Positions 1 through 11,700 of a stretch of 64,000 bases of DNA are shown in pieces. The stretch's first letter is position 1, and every line of letters begins with the position of its first letter. A program made the position numbers and the translations under genes. Source of the stretch: Nitrospirota bacterium (lineage in GTDB: Bacteria > Nitrospirota > Nitrospiria > Nitrospirales > Nitrospiraceae); contig SCVN01000003.1 of NCBI GenBank assembly GCA_004296885.1, positions 1 to 64,000 on the forward strand. Direction: 5' to 3'. The notes below the pieces were generated by a model, which saw only the letters and a program-made list of their open reading frames with translations, had not been told where the DNA came from and ran no database searches.

Positions 1-3000
1 GGATCGGACCGGCAGGGGGGCAGGTCCGCCGCATACTCGGTCACCACGGTGATGCGGGCCTTCATCAATTCGTTGGACAGGAAATCCAGCACGCCTTTGA
101 GGATCGCGGCGACCGAGCAGAGTTGCAGCGTCGGCTGGATCGGTCTGGCCAGAGTCAGAAACCGCTGGGCGATGCCGCCCATGCGCTGGGCCGCATCCCC
201 GATCTTTTGCAAATCCGGCTCGAGCCCGTCGTACTCCCGGTTGGCCAGTTTTTCCTTCAGCAATTGGAGACGGCCGGTCACGACGAACAGCGGATTCTTG
301 AGTTCGTGCACGATCCCGCCGAGCAGTTGACCCATCGACGCCAGTTGCTCGATCCGCTGCGCATGCCGCTCCATCTGTTTGCGTTCGGTAATGTCCAGCC
401 AGATGCCGATCAATTCCTTCGGCTGGCCGGCCTCATCCCGGACCAGCACCGACCGATCCAACAGCCAGCGGTACCGGCCGTCCGCGCATTGCCAGCGATA
501 CTCCGAAGAGGCGCCCCCACGTTCGACCGCCGCGCGCATGCTCGCCAGGGCCGCCGCCCGGTCATCCGGGTGGAGGCGTGAGACCCAGAGGCTCGGGTCG
601 TCGGTGAAGCGTTTCGGCGGAAAGCCGGCGACCTGTTCGATGTTGTCGCTGACCCAGGTCCCGCCGTAGTCGCCGAATGGCCGCGCCGTGTACAGCACCA
701 TCGGGACGGAGTGGAGGATCAGCGATTGCCGGGCTTCGCTCTGACGCACGGCCTCCTCGGCCCGCTCGCGCTCGGTCACGTCGTTCAGCGAAAAGACGAG
801 CGACTCCACCGCTCCTCGCCGATCCAGGATGGGGGTCAGCGTCCAATCCCAGTACGTGACGCCCCACTCGGGATGGTCGGGGAAGGCGAAGGGGCGCGCC
901 ACGGTCTGATAGGGTCTTCCGGTCCTCACCACCTCCTCGAAAATCGCTTGGGCGTCGGACGGGTAGAATTCGAAGTGGTTGTGGCCGGCGAATTCCGAGA
1001 CCTCGCGCTGACAAGCCTTGGCGTAGGCCTCGTTGACCCGGATGAAATTGAACGCCCTGTCGAGAATCACCAGCGGGGTGACGGAGTGGAGAAAGAACGC
1101 GTCCAGCGTCCGCCCCTGGCTGATGAGCTGCTCGCTGAGCCGCTGACGTTCGGCGCGCAGCCGGAGCTGCCGCACCCCGTACGCCGCGTCGTCCGCCAGC
1201 TCAGCGAGCAACTCGACGGCCTCGGCGTCGAAGGCGTCCGGGTCTTGCGAATGAATCTGCACCAGGCCGATCCTGTCCTCGCCGGACAGGAGGGGCAGGG
1301 CGATGAATGAGGCGTAACCGAATCGGCTGGCCTCGTCGCGCCAGCGAGCCCAGACCGGGTCGGTGAAAATCCGTCTGGCCGCCGCCGGCCGGCCCGTTCG
1401 CATCGCCGTCGCGATCGGTTCCATCCGCTGAAGGTCGGCCCACGTGAAAGTGACCGACGCCAGATAGTCGGCGGGGAACCCATACCGGCTTGTGGATGGC
1501 TCGGCCGTCCCCGCGGCAGGCTCCAGCACGCAGACGCAGGCCGTTCGGTATTCCCCCGTCTCCACCAGGATGCGGCAGATCTTTTCCAGGAACGTCGCTT
1601 CATCCGAGGCGCGGATCAAGGCTTGGTTGCAGAGGCTGACCATTCGTAGATCCCGGTTGATCCGCTGCAACCGCTCCTGCACCTGCTTCTGCTCGGTGAC
1701 GTCTCGAGCGACGGCATAGATCAATCCCCCCCTCGCCTGGGCGGTCCACGCCAGCCAGCGATAGGATCCATCCTTGCACCGGTACCGGTTCTCGAAATAG
1801 GTGAGCCGTTCTCCCTCCGCCAGTCGCGCCACAACCTGATTCGTGCCGGCTCGGTCATCCGGATGGATGAATTCGGCGAAGGGGACGGCAAGCAGTTCGG
1901 TTTCGGAATGGCCAAACGTGCTGACGAATGCCCGGTTAACCCGCTTGAAGTACCCGTCGACGCCCACGATGCACAGGAGGTCCAGCGAGAGGGCGAAGAA
2001 CCGTTCGAGATCTTCCTCCGCCTTCTTGCGTTGGGTGAGATCGACCCCCATGCCGACGAGGTAACTCCGATCGTCGGCCTGGAATCTGACCCCTGTGAAG
2101 AAGAAGGGTTGACTCACCCCCTCCTTCGACACCAGGCCGGCTTCCGCCTCGGCCCGGCCGGTGGCGAAGCATTCGCGAATTCTTTCCGTAATGAGCGCCT
2201 TATCGTCTCCCTTGAATAAATCCAATGCCCTCATCCGGCGGATTTCGTCGGCCGTATACCCGCTCGTCGTTTCCAAGTTCCAGTTCCACCGGAGGAAATG
2301 CCCGTCCTCGTCGATCAGATAGAAAATCCCCGGCAGACTGTTGAGCGTGGCTTCCGAGAAGCTCTTTTCCCTCATCAAGGCTTCCTGCGCCTGTTTACGC
2401 TCGGCGATGTCCCGGAGAATGCCGACCGCGTTCCACCGGCCGCCCAGTTTCACGGCGGAGACCGACAATTCGATGGGGAACTCGCTCCCATTCCGTCTTT
2501 GTGCCACAAGCTCCAGAGTCTTCCCCACGACCGGGCCCTGACCCGTCTCTCGGAACTGAGCCCAGCCCCGCCGATAAGCTTCACGGAATCGTTCCGGCGC
2601 ACAGACCCGGTGCAGCTCCCGACCCAGTGCCTCATGGGCGGGATACCCGAAAATCCGTTCCGCCGCCTGGTTCCAGAAGCTGATCTTCCCTTCATGATCG
2701 AGCAGAATGACGGCATCCTGGGCCGACGCGCTGATAGCCCGGAAGGTCTCCTCGCTTGCGCGGAGCGCTTCCTCTGTCTGCTTTCGTTCCCGGTATGAAA
2801 CCAGGCTGTCGGCCACCGCGTTGATCAGGTTTCTCTCTTCGGCCAAGAAAGGCCCTTCGACTTCATCGGGTTTCTCTTCAAGGTAGACCACCTCGATCGT
2901 GCCGCGCTTGCCGTCCGCCGTCTCAAACGCCGCGCTCTGTTTCCACGGGGTCTCGGCGAAGTTCGGCGTGGCACTGGCCTGCCCATCCAGCGTGATGCGA

Positions 3001-3845
3001 GCCGCGGTGATCTCCGGATATTGCCAGGCCGGGGGCAACAGCGCGGCCAGTTCCTGCAGCAGGTCCGCGGGCAGCTTTGTGCGGTCCTGCAGCAATCGCG
3101 CGCTCTTGTAGAGGCAGGTCAATTCCTTGACCCGCTCGCCCCGGTCGTGAATCATCCGGCGCAGCGTCGCGTCCATCTGCTTGCGCGCCGCCAGATTGTT
3201 CAGCCATTGCTCCAGCCTGGCCTCCGACCGATCCTTGGCCAGAAAGGCGGCGGGTGGCAGGTAGTAGGGGTTGTCGTGGAGCTCCGTGCCCACCGCCACC
3301 ATCGGATGGGTGGCCAGGATGTCGAGTTGGACGTCAGGGGTGAACCGACGCCGGTCATATTGGCAGAGCGCCAGGCAGCGGCTCCCGGGAAAGAAGTTGT
3401 TCAGCTTGGCTTCGTACTCGATCAGCTGTTCCGAGCCGGGCAGCCCCCGCAAGGCCCAGGTCATCTCGCCGGTGACGCGCAAGGCCGGGTAGCCTTCCGC
3501 CACCGCCTGTTCGGTGGCCGCTCGGAGCAACGCGATCATCCGGTCCGGGTCGAACGTCCCCTCGCGCAGGTAGGCCTCCCGAACCGTCAGGATGCCCAAC
3601 TGGCCTCGCTTCAAGAGGGGGTCCACGTCCAGCCCGTCGTTCCGCAGATACGAGAGGATCGTCTCCGCGGTCCTGGCGTCCACGATGTAGAGAACCTTTT
3701 CGCCCTGTTCCAGTCCTTGACGGAGAAACGGGGTGAGCAAGGTCCGGTGCTCCTCCTCGGTCTCGTAGAGCGAACACAAGTGCGCGCCCGGCTTCAAGGT
3801 CGAGAGGGTCGGCAAGGCATCGGGTCGTGTGGCGGTTATGTCCAT
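1..3845 (-). CDS. MEDS-PAS-GAF sensor histidine kinase, 3' end off the window
   Basis: Cytoplasmic multi-sensor histidine kinase; about 1281 residues are visible and the ATPase domain continues beyond base 1. Reading from the ATG at 3845, the N-terminus (about 10-175) matches a MEDS/DcmR-type sensory domain. A GAF-like stretch follows (about 220-335), then PAS domains (about 345-465, 470-590, 600-700), a GAF domain (about 730-890), two more PAS domains (about 905-1150) and a HisKA domain. The H-box HELKNPL lies near base 330. No transmembrane segment is seen, so it should sense internal signals. It is the last gene of a minus-strand kinase cluster, 50 bp after the stop of the next giant kinase. 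The frame is open to the edge and reads into the start of the catalytic domain. The signal sensed is unknown. Confidence 0.9.
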   Translation of the reverse strand, partial: MDITATRPDALPTLSTLKPGAHLCSLYETEEEHRTLLTPFLRQGLEQGEKVLYIVDARTAETILSYLRNDGLDVDPLLKRGQLGILTVREAYLREGTFDPDRMIALLRAATEQAVAEGYPALRVTGEMTWALRGLPGSEQLIEYEAKLNNFFPGSRCLALCQYDRRRFTPDVQLDILATHPMVAVGTELHDNPYYLPPAAFLAKDRSEARLEQWLNNLAARKQMDATLRRMIHDRGERVKELTCLYKSARLLQDRTKLPADLLQELAALLPPAWQYPEITAARITLDGQASATPNFAETPWKQSAAFETADGKRGTIEVVYLEEKPDEVEGPFLAEERNLINAVADSLVSYRERKQTEEALRASEETFRAISASAQDAVILLDHEGKISFWNQAAERIFGYPAHEALGRELHRVCAPERFREAYRRGWAQFRETGQGPVVGKTLELVAQRRNGSEFPIELSVSAVKLGGRWNAVGILRDIAERKQAQEALMREKSFSEATLNSLPGIFYLIDEDGHFLRWNWNLETTSGYTADEIRRMRALDLFKGDDKALITERIRECFATGRAEAEAGLVSKEGVSQPFFFTGVRFQADDRSYLVGMGVDLTQRKKAEEDLERFFALSLDLLCIVGVDGYFKRVNRAFVSTFGHSETELLAVPFAEFIHPDDRAGTNQVVARLAEGERLTYFENRYRCKDGSYRWLAWTAQARGGLIYAVARDVTEQKQVQERLQRINRDLRMVSLCNQALIRASDEATFLEKICRILVETGEYRTACVCVLEPAAGTAEPSTSRYGFPADYLASVTFTWADLQRMEPIATAMRTGRPAAARRIFTDPVWARWRDEASRFGYASFIALPLLSGEDRIGLVQIHSQDPDAFDAEAVELLAELADDAAYGVRQLRLRAERQRLSEQLISQGRTLDAFFLHSVTPLVILDRAFNFIRVNEAYAKACQREVSEFAGHNHFEFYPSDAQAIFEEVVRTGRPYQTVARPFAFPDHPEWGVTYWDWTLTPILDRRGAVESLVFSLNDVTERERAEEAVRQSEARQSLILHSVPMVLYTARPFGDYGGTWVSDNIEQVAGFPPKRFTDDPSLWVSRLHPDDRAAALASMRAAVERGGASSEYRWQCADGRYRWLLDRSVLVRDEAGQPKELIGIWLDITERKQMERHAQRIEQLASMGQLLGGIVHELKNPLFVVTGRLQLLKEKLANREYDGLEPDLQKIGDAAQRMGGIAQRFLTLARPIQPTLQLCSVAAILKGVLDFLSNELMKARITVVTEYAADLPPCRSD

Positions 3846-3885
3846 GGTTTCCTAAAGAGCGATCAGCCGTTCACTTTCATCCCTC

Positions 3886-3936
3886 AGCGTTGCTCTCACG
3901 GCTGATAACTGATAGCTGATGGCTGACCGCTGTTTT
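3886..3936. repeat. Family C palindromic repeat, copy C1
   Basis: Words GGCTGATAACTGATAGCTGA and TTCAGCC at the end of the giant kinase gene. They encode its last residues and fill the gap to the next kinase. Confidence 0.75.
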
Positions 3937-6900
3937 CAGCCACCGGCAGCCGGACGATAAAGGTCGCGCCTTGACCCACGTCGGACTCGCAGGTCACGGT
4001 GCCCCCGAGGGCCATGACGGTTGTGCGGACCGCCCAGAGGCCCAGGCCCGTGCCTTCTTGGGGCGGTTTCGTCGTAAAGAACGGATCGAACAGCTTGAGA
4101 CGGTGCTCCGGGAGAATGCCGGGCCCGTCGTCTTGTATCCTGACTTCTATCCATCGCTCTCCATCGCCCCTTCCCCGTGTCACCCCTTCACCGTGTCCCG
4201 TATCGGCCGACTCGGAGACGGGGAGACGCGGAGACGCGGCGACGCGGCGCTCTCCGCGTCCCCGTGTCCCCGTGTCGGTCACAAGCCGCGCGCTCACCCT
4301 CAATGTCCCCTTGCCATGCGCCTTGACCATCGCCTGCATGGCATTCATCATGAGGTTCAGGAACACTTCCTGGAGTTGCTTCGGATCGGCTTGGACCAGG
4401 GGCAGATCCGACGTGATGGCGGTGTCGACTCGAATCTGGTTTTTCATCAGTTCGTTGCCCAGAAACTCCAACGTCTGCCTCAGCGCCGTCGGCACGGCGC
4501 AGGGCTCCAGTCGCGGCTGGGAAGGCCGGGCCAGGGTGAGAAACCGTTCGGTGATCCGGCTCATACGGCCGGCGGCCGCTTCGATCTTCTCGAGATCGGC
4601 CGGCAGCGTGGCGTATTCCTGCTGGAGCAACTTCTCCCGGAACAGTTGCAGATGGCCGGTCAGGATGAAGAGGGGGTTCCGGAGTTCGTGGGCGAGCCCG
4701 CCCAACAGTTGTCCGATCGCCGCCAGCCGCTCCAGTCGTTGCCCCTGCGCCGCGATCTCTTTACGGGCCGTGATGTCACGGATGACGACGAACATCATCT
4801 CTTCCCCTTGATATAACAACGGCACCGCCGTGACCTCCACATCAATGGGCGTTCCGTCGAGACGGACGTAAGTCTCTTCGAGGAGGGGCGCGGTCGTATG
4901 CAGGTCGCGGTATCGCTTGATGCGATCCCGCACGATCGCATGGAACGTCGGGTGAAGGAACTGAAACACTGATTTGCCAAGGACTTGATCGGACTTGGTG
5001 GCGCCCAACAACCGCAAACCGCCGCTGTTGATGTAGATGATTTGATCGACCGATGTCCGATTAATGAAAATGCCGTCGGGGCTGGTTTCCACCATGGCGC
5101 GAAACCGTTGCTCACTCTCCCGAAGCGCCTGCTCCGCCCGCTTGCGCTCGGTGATGTCCTGAGACAGACCCAGCAGATAGCGGGGTACGCCCTGTTCATC
5201 CAGGATTGGAATCTTTTTGGTATGCAGAATTCTCTGGCCCTTATCCCTGGTCTGGATCAGTTCTTCCGGGATGTCCAAGAGCTGCCCTCCGGCCAAGACG
5301 TCCCGATCCTTGGCCGCGAAGAAATCGGCTTGCTCTTTCGGAAAGAAGTCGTGATCGCACTTCCCGATCAGCTCCTCCTGCGAGCGGCCGATCAATGCCT
5401 CACCGGCCCTGTTGAACAACACAAACCGCAAATCTCTCGCGTCCTTCACAAAAACCATGTCGGGAAGGTTCTCGATGATCGAGTCGAGGAAATGCTGGAG
5501 CCGGCGCTGCTCTTCTTCACTTTGCTTGCGGTCCGTGAAGTCATAACAGGACCCGACATACCCGGCGAAGGTCCCGTCCAGGTCGTTGAACGGTTGTCCC
5601 ACATCCATCATCCAGCGATAGGCCCCATCGTGGCGGCGCAACCGGTACTCCAACACAAAGGGCCTGTGGGCGTCGAACGCCTGACGATAGTCGTGGACGC
5701 AGCGGGCCCGATCGTCCGGATGCACCCCTTCCACCCAGCCGTCTCTCAGCTCCTGCTCCAACGTCCGGCCCGTCAAGTCCAGCCAAGTCTTGTTGAACCA
5801 GTTGCACTTTGCGTCCAGACCGGCTCGCCAGACGGGGGTCGGGAAGTCATCGAGGAGCTTCAGGTAAAAATCCCGCGAGGCCTCGATCATCTCCTCCGCC
5901 CGCTTGCGGTCGGTGATGTCGCGATCCGTTCCGCGATAACCGAGAAACTCTCCGTTGCCGTCGAAGACCGGCATCCCGCTGGTCTCCAGCACGATTCGAC
6001 GTCCATCCTTGTGGAGGTTCGTGTTCTCAATGCCCGTAAAAGGCGCATGCACCGAAAGGAATGCCTCGAAGGTCACGGCCACGCGCTCGGCTTCATCGGG
6101 AGGCATCAACTCGAACGGCGTTCTTCCGATCACGTCCGCCGGCTCATAGCCCAATAGATCTTGAATGCGAGGACTGACATAGGTGTACCGCCCGTTCCGA
6201 TCAATCTCCCAAATCCAGTCGCCGATTGTCTCGACCAAGGATTGGAACCGTTCTTTAGCCAGACGAACCTCCTGCTCCACCCGCTTGCGCTCGGTGATGT
6301 CCGTCAGCGAGCCGACGATGGCCGTCGTCTTGCCGTCGCGAACCACGGGCGCTTCATGGACCTCCACCCAGATGACGCGTCCATCCATCGCCTTGAGTTC
6401 CAGTTCATAGGCCGGCTGGGCTTGTCCCGTGTCAATCGCGCGCTGGGTCAGTTCGAAGCCCTGTTGGTTCACCGGATTGTCGGTCAGAAACTCCGTCCAT
6501 TTGGTCTGCCCCATCGCCGGCGCACAGGCCAGAAGCGCACTGGCTTGCGGGCTCAAGTAGGTCAGAACATGGTCCGGGGTATGGGCATAAAACACGTTCG
6601 TGCTGTGCTCGAGAATCTCGCGGAGTTTTTGCTCGGCCTGACGGAGCGTCTCCTCCGCCCGCTTCCGATCGGTGATGTCGCGAGCGATGGTGGAGAAGAG
6701 CGTCACCGACCCGTCGGGGCCTTTGTGTGCCAGGACGACCTGGGACACGGGAATCTTCCGTCCGTCTCGCGCCAGCAATTCCGTCTCGCCCGACCACTGT
6801 CCTTCGCGCGCCGCCGTGGGGAGTCCTTGTTGCAAGAAATCGGCGGGCCCCTGGGGCTGATCTTCGTCGGCGATCCTGAGTCCGGTCAGATCTTCGTCCT

Positions 6901-8665
6901 CCCCGAATCCGATCAGCCGCCGCCCGGCCCGGTTCACATACAAGACGTGGCCATCCCCATCGGCCGTGGCGACGAAATCCGAGGTGGAGTCCAGGATCGC
7001 CGCCAATTGCCCGTGCTTCTCTTCCAGACGCTTGCGCTCCCATTCCTCCAGCCTGAGCGCGACCTGGTTGGCAATGGCCACGGCAAACGCCTGCTCATCC
7101 TGCGTCCAGTGCCGCACCGGGCCGACATGCTCGTGGCACACGACTCCATCCGGCACACCGCCCAGTCGAATCGTCGCATCCATCATGGAACGGATGCCGA
7201 GGGGTGTGAGGTAGCTCTCGGAAAACTCGCGCGTCCGCGGGTCGGCATGCGCGTCACTCGCGTCGATGACGTCGGCCTCGGACAGCGCCAGGAAGTAGCC
7301 CGGGTAATCGCCGGTACGGAGTTCCTGTCCGGACGAGTGCCGGTCGACGTCCCGTTCGTAGAGGTCCACGCACCGCAGGACCGGGCGCGCCGGGTCGAAA
7401 CGCCAGATGCTGACGCGCGCGACGCCGAGCGTCTTCGCGGACATTTCGGTGATGCGTCGCAGCGACGCCATCACGTCACCGTGTTGCGTCGCCGCGCGCT
7501 TGGTCAGAGCGATGAGCGCGGCGACCTGTCGGAAGCCTCTGGCCACGCCCTCCCGTAACGCCGCCTCCGTACGTTCGTGCTCGGCGATCTCCGTTTCCAG
7601 CTTCCGGTTGGCGGTCTGAAGCTGCGCCGTGCGTTCGACGACCCGCTGTTCCAGCTCGGCATTGAGCCGACGGACCTCTTCTTCCACGCGCCGCTGCTCG
7701 TCGATGTCCGTGTTGGAGCCGAACCACTTGACGATGCAGCCCGACGGATCGCGCAGGGGGACTGCCCGCGTCTTGAACCACCGATACAGCCCGTCCGCCC
7801 GGCGGATGCGGAACTCCACGTCGAACTTATTGCCATCCCGCACCGCTGCGTCCCAGACATTTTGGACATGCCGGCGGTCGTCGGGATGCAGTTGCTCCGT
7901 CCACCCGTAGCCGAGCTGGGGGGCCTCCGGAATACCTGTGTACTCGATCCATTGACGGCTCAAGTAGTCGCACCGACCGTCCGGCAGGCAGGTCCAGATC
8001 AACTGCGGCAGCGACTCCGTCAGGGTCCGAAACCGCTCCTCTCTCTCGCGTAACTCGTCCTCCACGCGTTTCTGCTCGCTGCTCTGGATGCGGGCCCACC
8101 GTCCTTCCCGTTTGATCAGCGCGAACTGATGGTTGGACACCACGTCAATGACCTCGGAGGCGCCGCACTTGTCCAGCGAATAGGTGCAGAGCGCCATCAT
8201 GCGGAATTGGCCGATGACGCTGTTCACTTTTTGCTCATAGTCGGCGAAGGCGTGCCATTCCTGCGATTCGAGCCAGAAGGTGTTGCCGGTCAACCGCAGC
8301 CCCTCGAAGCCCTTGGCCCTCGCCTGCTCGAGCTTCTCCACCCAGCCCCTCAGCACCCGGTCGGCCTCGAAGACGCCGCCCCGGCGATACCAGTCGGTAT
8401 ACGGGATGATTTCCAACTGCCCCTTCGCGAGGTAGCGGTCCAAGTCGGGGACGGCCTGGCGGAGCGCGCTCATGGCTTCCGCCTCGGTCAGCGGCTCCGA
8501 GGTCACCCACATGCAGAATTCGTTCTGTGCCAATCCCGCTGTGAAATACGGGACGAGCAGATCGAGGAGATCTTCCTTGGTCTTGTAGAATTGACAGAAG
8601 TGCGTGCCCCATGGCACCTCGCCGATGACCTCGATTCCGGTCTTTCTGCACGCGTCTATGGGCAT
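3896..8665 (-). CDS. Giant MEDS-PAS-GAF sensor histidine kinase (1589 aa)
   Basis: Cytoplasmic multi-sensor histidine kinase. Order: MEDS domain (about 10-180), PAS (205-330), coiled coil, GAF (370-540), six further PAS domains (550-1305), HisKA with H-box HELRNPL (about 1330-1400), and HATPase with an intact N-box, DDGPGI and GTGLGL. Unusually long for the family because of the seven PAS repeats. Two repeat intrusions are visible. An in-frame palindromic insert of about 45 residues (TRGRGE...GRGDGE) lies between the N-box and the WIEVR strand of the ATPase domain. The last residues (SGQPSAISYQP) are encoded by a family C repeat. It lies 72 bp downstream of the receiver-PAS kinase and is probably co-transcribed with it. 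No transmembrane segment. The ligand is unknown. Confidence 0.93.
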   Translation of the reverse strand: MPIDACRKTGIEVIGEVPWGTHFCQFYKTKEDLLDLLVPYFTAGLAQNEFCMWVTSEPLTEAEAMSALRQAVPDLDRYLAKGQLEIIPYTDWYRRGGVFEADRVLRGWVEKLEQARAKGFEGLRLTGNTFWLESQEWHAFADYEQKVNSVIGQFRMMALCTYSLDKCGASEVIDVVSNHQFALIKREGRWARIQSSEQKRVEDELREREERFRTLTESLPQLIWTCLPDGRCDYLSRQWIEYTGIPEAPQLGYGWTEQLHPDDRRHVQNVWDAAVRDGNKFDVEFRIRRADGLYRWFKTRAVPLRDPSGCIVKWFGSNTDIDEQRRVEEEVRRLNAELEQRVVERTAQLQTANRKLETEIAEHERTEAALREGVARGFRQVAALIALTKRAATQHGDVMASLRRITEMSAKTLGVARVSIWRFDPARPVLRCVDLYERDVDRHSSGQELRTGDYPGYFLALSEADVIDASDAHADPRTREFSESYLTPLGIRSMMDATIRLGGVPDGVVCHEHVGPVRHWTQDEQAFAVAIANQVALRLEEWERKRLEEKHGQLAAILDSTSDFVATADGDGHVLYVNRAGRRLIGFGEDEDLTGLRIADEDQPQGPADFLQQGLPTAAREGQWSGETELLARDGRKIPVSQVVLAHKGPDGSVTLFSTIARDITDRKRAEETLRQAEQKLREILEHSTNVFYAHTPDHVLTYLSPQASALLACAPAMGQTKWTEFLTDNPVNQQGFELTQRAIDTGQAQPAYELELKAMDGRVIWVEVHEAPVVRDGKTTAIVGSLTDITERKRVEQEVRLAKERFQSLVETIGDWIWEIDRNGRYTYVSPRIQDLLGYEPADVIGRTPFELMPPDEAERVAVTFEAFLSVHAPFTGIENTNLHKDGRRIVLETSGMPVFDGNGEFLGYRGTDRDITDRKRAEEMIEASRDFYLKLLDDFPTPVWRAGLDAKCNWFNKTWLDLTGRTLEQELRDGWVEGVHPDDRARCVHDYRQAFDAHRPFVLEYRLRRHDGAYRWMMDVGQPFNDLDGTFAGYVGSCYDFTDRKQSEEEQRRLQHFLDSIIENLPDMVFVKDARDLRFVLFNRAGEALIGRSQEELIGKCDHDFFPKEQADFFAAKDRDVLAGGQLLDIPEELIQTRDKGQRILHTKKIPILDEQGVPRYLLGLSQDITERKRAEQALRESEQRFRAMVETSPDGIFINRTSVDQIIYINSGGLRLLGATKSDQVLGKSVFQFLHPTFHAIVRDRIKRYRDLHTTAPLLEETYVRLDGTPIDVEVTAVPLLYQGEEMMFVVIRDITARKEIAAQGQRLERLAAIGQLLGGLAHELRNPLFILTGHLQLFREKLLQQEYATLPADLEKIEAAAGRMSRITERFLTLARPSQPRLEPCAVPTALRQTLEFLGNELMKNQIRVDTAITSDLPLVQADPKQLQEVFLNLMMNAMQAMVKAHGKGTLRVSARLVTDTGTRGRGERRVAASPRLPVSESADTGHGEGVTRGRGDGERWIEVRIQDDGPGILPEHRLKLFDPFFTTKPPQEGTGLGLWAVRTTVMALGGTVTCESDVGQGATFIVRLPVAENSGQPSAISYQP
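4155..4290. repeat. In-frame family B insert B1 in giant kinase
   Basis: Words GGGGAGACGCGGAGACGCGG and complementary CCGCGTCCCCGTGTCCCC lie between the codons for LTVS-type strand and WIEVR in the ATPase domain. Confidence 0.85.
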
Positions 8666-8737
8666 GCTGCTCCCCGCCTGATCAGGTCACTGTCGGACGT
8701 CGGCCGCTTCCGGCAGCCACGCGCTGGATTTCCACTC

Positions 8738-11700
8738 TCAGCGTGGCGCTCCCGGTGGAGGGAGGCTGGGTTTCGCCGGCAGCCGGACGATGAACGTGGT
8801 CCCCCGCCCCACCTCCGTCTCGCACGTCACCTGGCCTTTCAGGCTCATGACGATGGTGCGCACCGTCCAGAGCCCCAGCCCCGTGCCTTCTCCCGCCGGC
8901 TTGGTGCTGAAAAACGGATCGAACAGCTTGGGCCGGTGCTCAGGGAGAATGCCGGACCCGTCATCTTGTATCCGAACTTCGATCCATCCCTTGCGCAGGG
9001 TTGCGGCCACCGTTAACGTCCCTCGACCGTGGGACGAGGCCATCTCCTGGATCGCGTTGAGCAGGAGGTTCAAGAATGCCTCCTGGAGCTGGCGCGGATC
9101 GGACCAGATGGCGGGCAGATCCGGCGGCATCTCGACGACGAGACGGATATGGTTTTTCATCAGCTCGTTCGAAAGAAAATCCAGCATCTCGTCCAGGATC
9201 GTCCGAATGTCGCATCGGGCCTGCTGGAGCTGAGCGGGCCTGGCCAAAGTGAGGAACCGCTCCGTGACGTGGGCCATGCGCTTCGCCGCGACTTCGATCT
9301 TGTCCAGATCGGACGGCAAGGCGCCATAGTCCTGCGCCGCCAGCTTCTCTTTCAATAACTGCAACCGGCCGGTCAGGACGAAAAGGGGGTTTTTGATTTC
9401 GTGCGCAATGCCGCCAAGGAGTTGGCCCAAGGCCGCGAGTCGCTCGAGCCGCCCGGCATAGCGCTCCATCTGCTTGCGCTCGGTGACATCGGCCATGATC
9501 CCCATGACGCCGGTGATACGGCCTTCCTTATTCCGCAACGAGGCGGCCGAGAGGCTGATTGTGACCGGAGAGCCATCTTTCCGCCGGCGAACGACTTCAA
9601 GACCGGTAAAGGCCTGATCGGCCAACACGCGCGTCACAAACTCGCGGTGTTCATCCTGCCTCTCTTCCGGCACCGTGGGAAGGGGCCCTCCCAGCACCTC
9701 TTCCGCCGACCATCCGAAGATGCGTTCCGCGGCCGGATTCCAGATCTGCACTCTTCCCTCCGCATCCAACACGGTAATCGCCATGGGGGAAGACTGGATC
9801 ATCGTGGCCATCCGCTCGCTGGCCTCCTGAGCCTTCCACTCCAAGGCTTTGCGGACCGTGATGTCGCGAGATGCGGCATAGATGAGCTTCTCGCCGTCGA
9901 CCGACAAGCCGGTTGCGCTGACTTCGACATCTAAGAGGGTTCCATCTCGCCTCCGGTGGCGGGTTTCGAACCGCTGCATCCCTGTCAGTTGAACGAACCT
10001 GACGCGGAGCTCTTCCTTCGTCCATTGGGCCTCCCAATCGGCGACGTTGAGGCGAAGGGCTTCTTCAGCGGAGTAGCCCAACATTTCGCAAAACGCGCGA
10101 TTCGCGAGCACGACGTTGCCCGCCTCGTCGAGGACGTGAATACCGTCCGACGCCGATTCCAGGATGGACTGCAGTCTGAGGCGTTCCCGGAAGAGCGCGT
10201 TCTCGACTCGCTTCCGCTCGGTGATGTCGATGCCGAAGGAAACCGACCCGACGATGCGATCCTGCTCGCGCACTTCGTTGTTCTGCCAGACGATGTAGCG
10301 TTCTTCGCCGCTTTTGGTCAGGATCGGATTCTCAAAATTTTTGGGGAGCCCGCCCGACGTCAACCGTTGAAACACTTCCCAGACCTGCGGGAAACGTCCT
10401 CGAGGCACGACCGTCTCAAACCAACTGCGACCGGCTAACTCTTTGCAGGTATAACCTGTGATGTTCTCGGCGGCCTGGTTGAACACCTTGACGTTGCCGT
10501 TCTGATCCAATTCGATGACGATGGCGTTGGCGGTCTGGATCAGGTTCTCGGCATAGTCCTTGGCGGTCCGCAGGGTGATCTCGGCTCGCTTCCGTTCGGT
10601 GATGTCCTCGATCATGCAGAGGTGCCGCGGATGCGTTTTGTCTTCGACCGTCACCGGAGCAATCGTCATATTGATCCACACGGCGGCGCCGGCGGGGAGG
10701 AGATAGCGTTTTTCCATCTGGAATCCGGTGATGGTCCCGGCATTCAACAGCGCCATATTGTCCAAATCCTTCTGCACATCATCCGGATGCGTGATGCTCA
10801 TCCAGTCGATGCGGGTCATTTCTTCCACGGTCCGACCCGCAATCTGGGCAAACCTGGCATTCACGGCATAGATACGTCCGGTCAATGAATCGATCAACGC
10901 AATGCCCATGGGTGCTTGCTCGAAGATGGTTTTGAACATCTCTACGCTTCGTCGCAGCACCTCCTCCGCCCGCTTTCGCTCGGAGATGTCCGTCATCGCT
11001 CCCAGCGAGCGTATGGGCTTCCCTGTCTTATCACGCACGATGTAGGCCCGGTCGCTGATCACCGCGTACGAGTTGTCGCGGCGACGGAAGCGATACTCAT
11101 AGGAGCAGGTGCGGTCTCCTTTGGCCAGCGCCTCGTGATAGGCCGAGAGGACTCTCTCCCGATCATCCGGGTGCAGCCGATCTTCCCACCACTGTAGGTT
11201 CTGGGTCATTTCTTCCGCCGTGTATCCGAATACCCTTGTGAAGCCGATGCTGCGCGTCAGCACCCCGGAGACCATGTCCAAGTTCCAGAACAGGTCGTTG
11301 GTCGCCTGCGTGAACAGCCGCAATTGCTGCTCATGCTCACGCAACGCCTCTTCCGCCCGCTTGCGCTCGGTGATGTCGTAGTAATGTTCGATGCGGCCTC
11401 CGGCATACGATCCCGTGCGGATCGGCAGGCTCCGATGTTCGAGCCAGCGCTCTTCGCGTCCGTCGGCACCCGGCATATGGCACTCGAAGCGCAGTTCGCC
11501 ATTGTTGCGCTTGTAGGCTTGAAGAATTCTGGCTGCGAAATCGTCCGGCTGGTCGAAGAGAGACTTGATCCGTTCCTGAATGAGCCGCCGTTTATCCTGT
11601 CCGATGACGTCGGCCCGTCGTATCCCGAAATAGCGTTCCATCGCCTCATTGATCCACACCACCCTGAACGAGGCGTCGAGAATGAAGAGGCCGACGGCGG

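Noticed and set aside
6161-7558. Long plus-strand open frame (465 codons) opposite the giant kinase
   Set aside because: It is antisense to a well-supported PAS/GAF protein, has no family match, and arises from high GC and codon bias.
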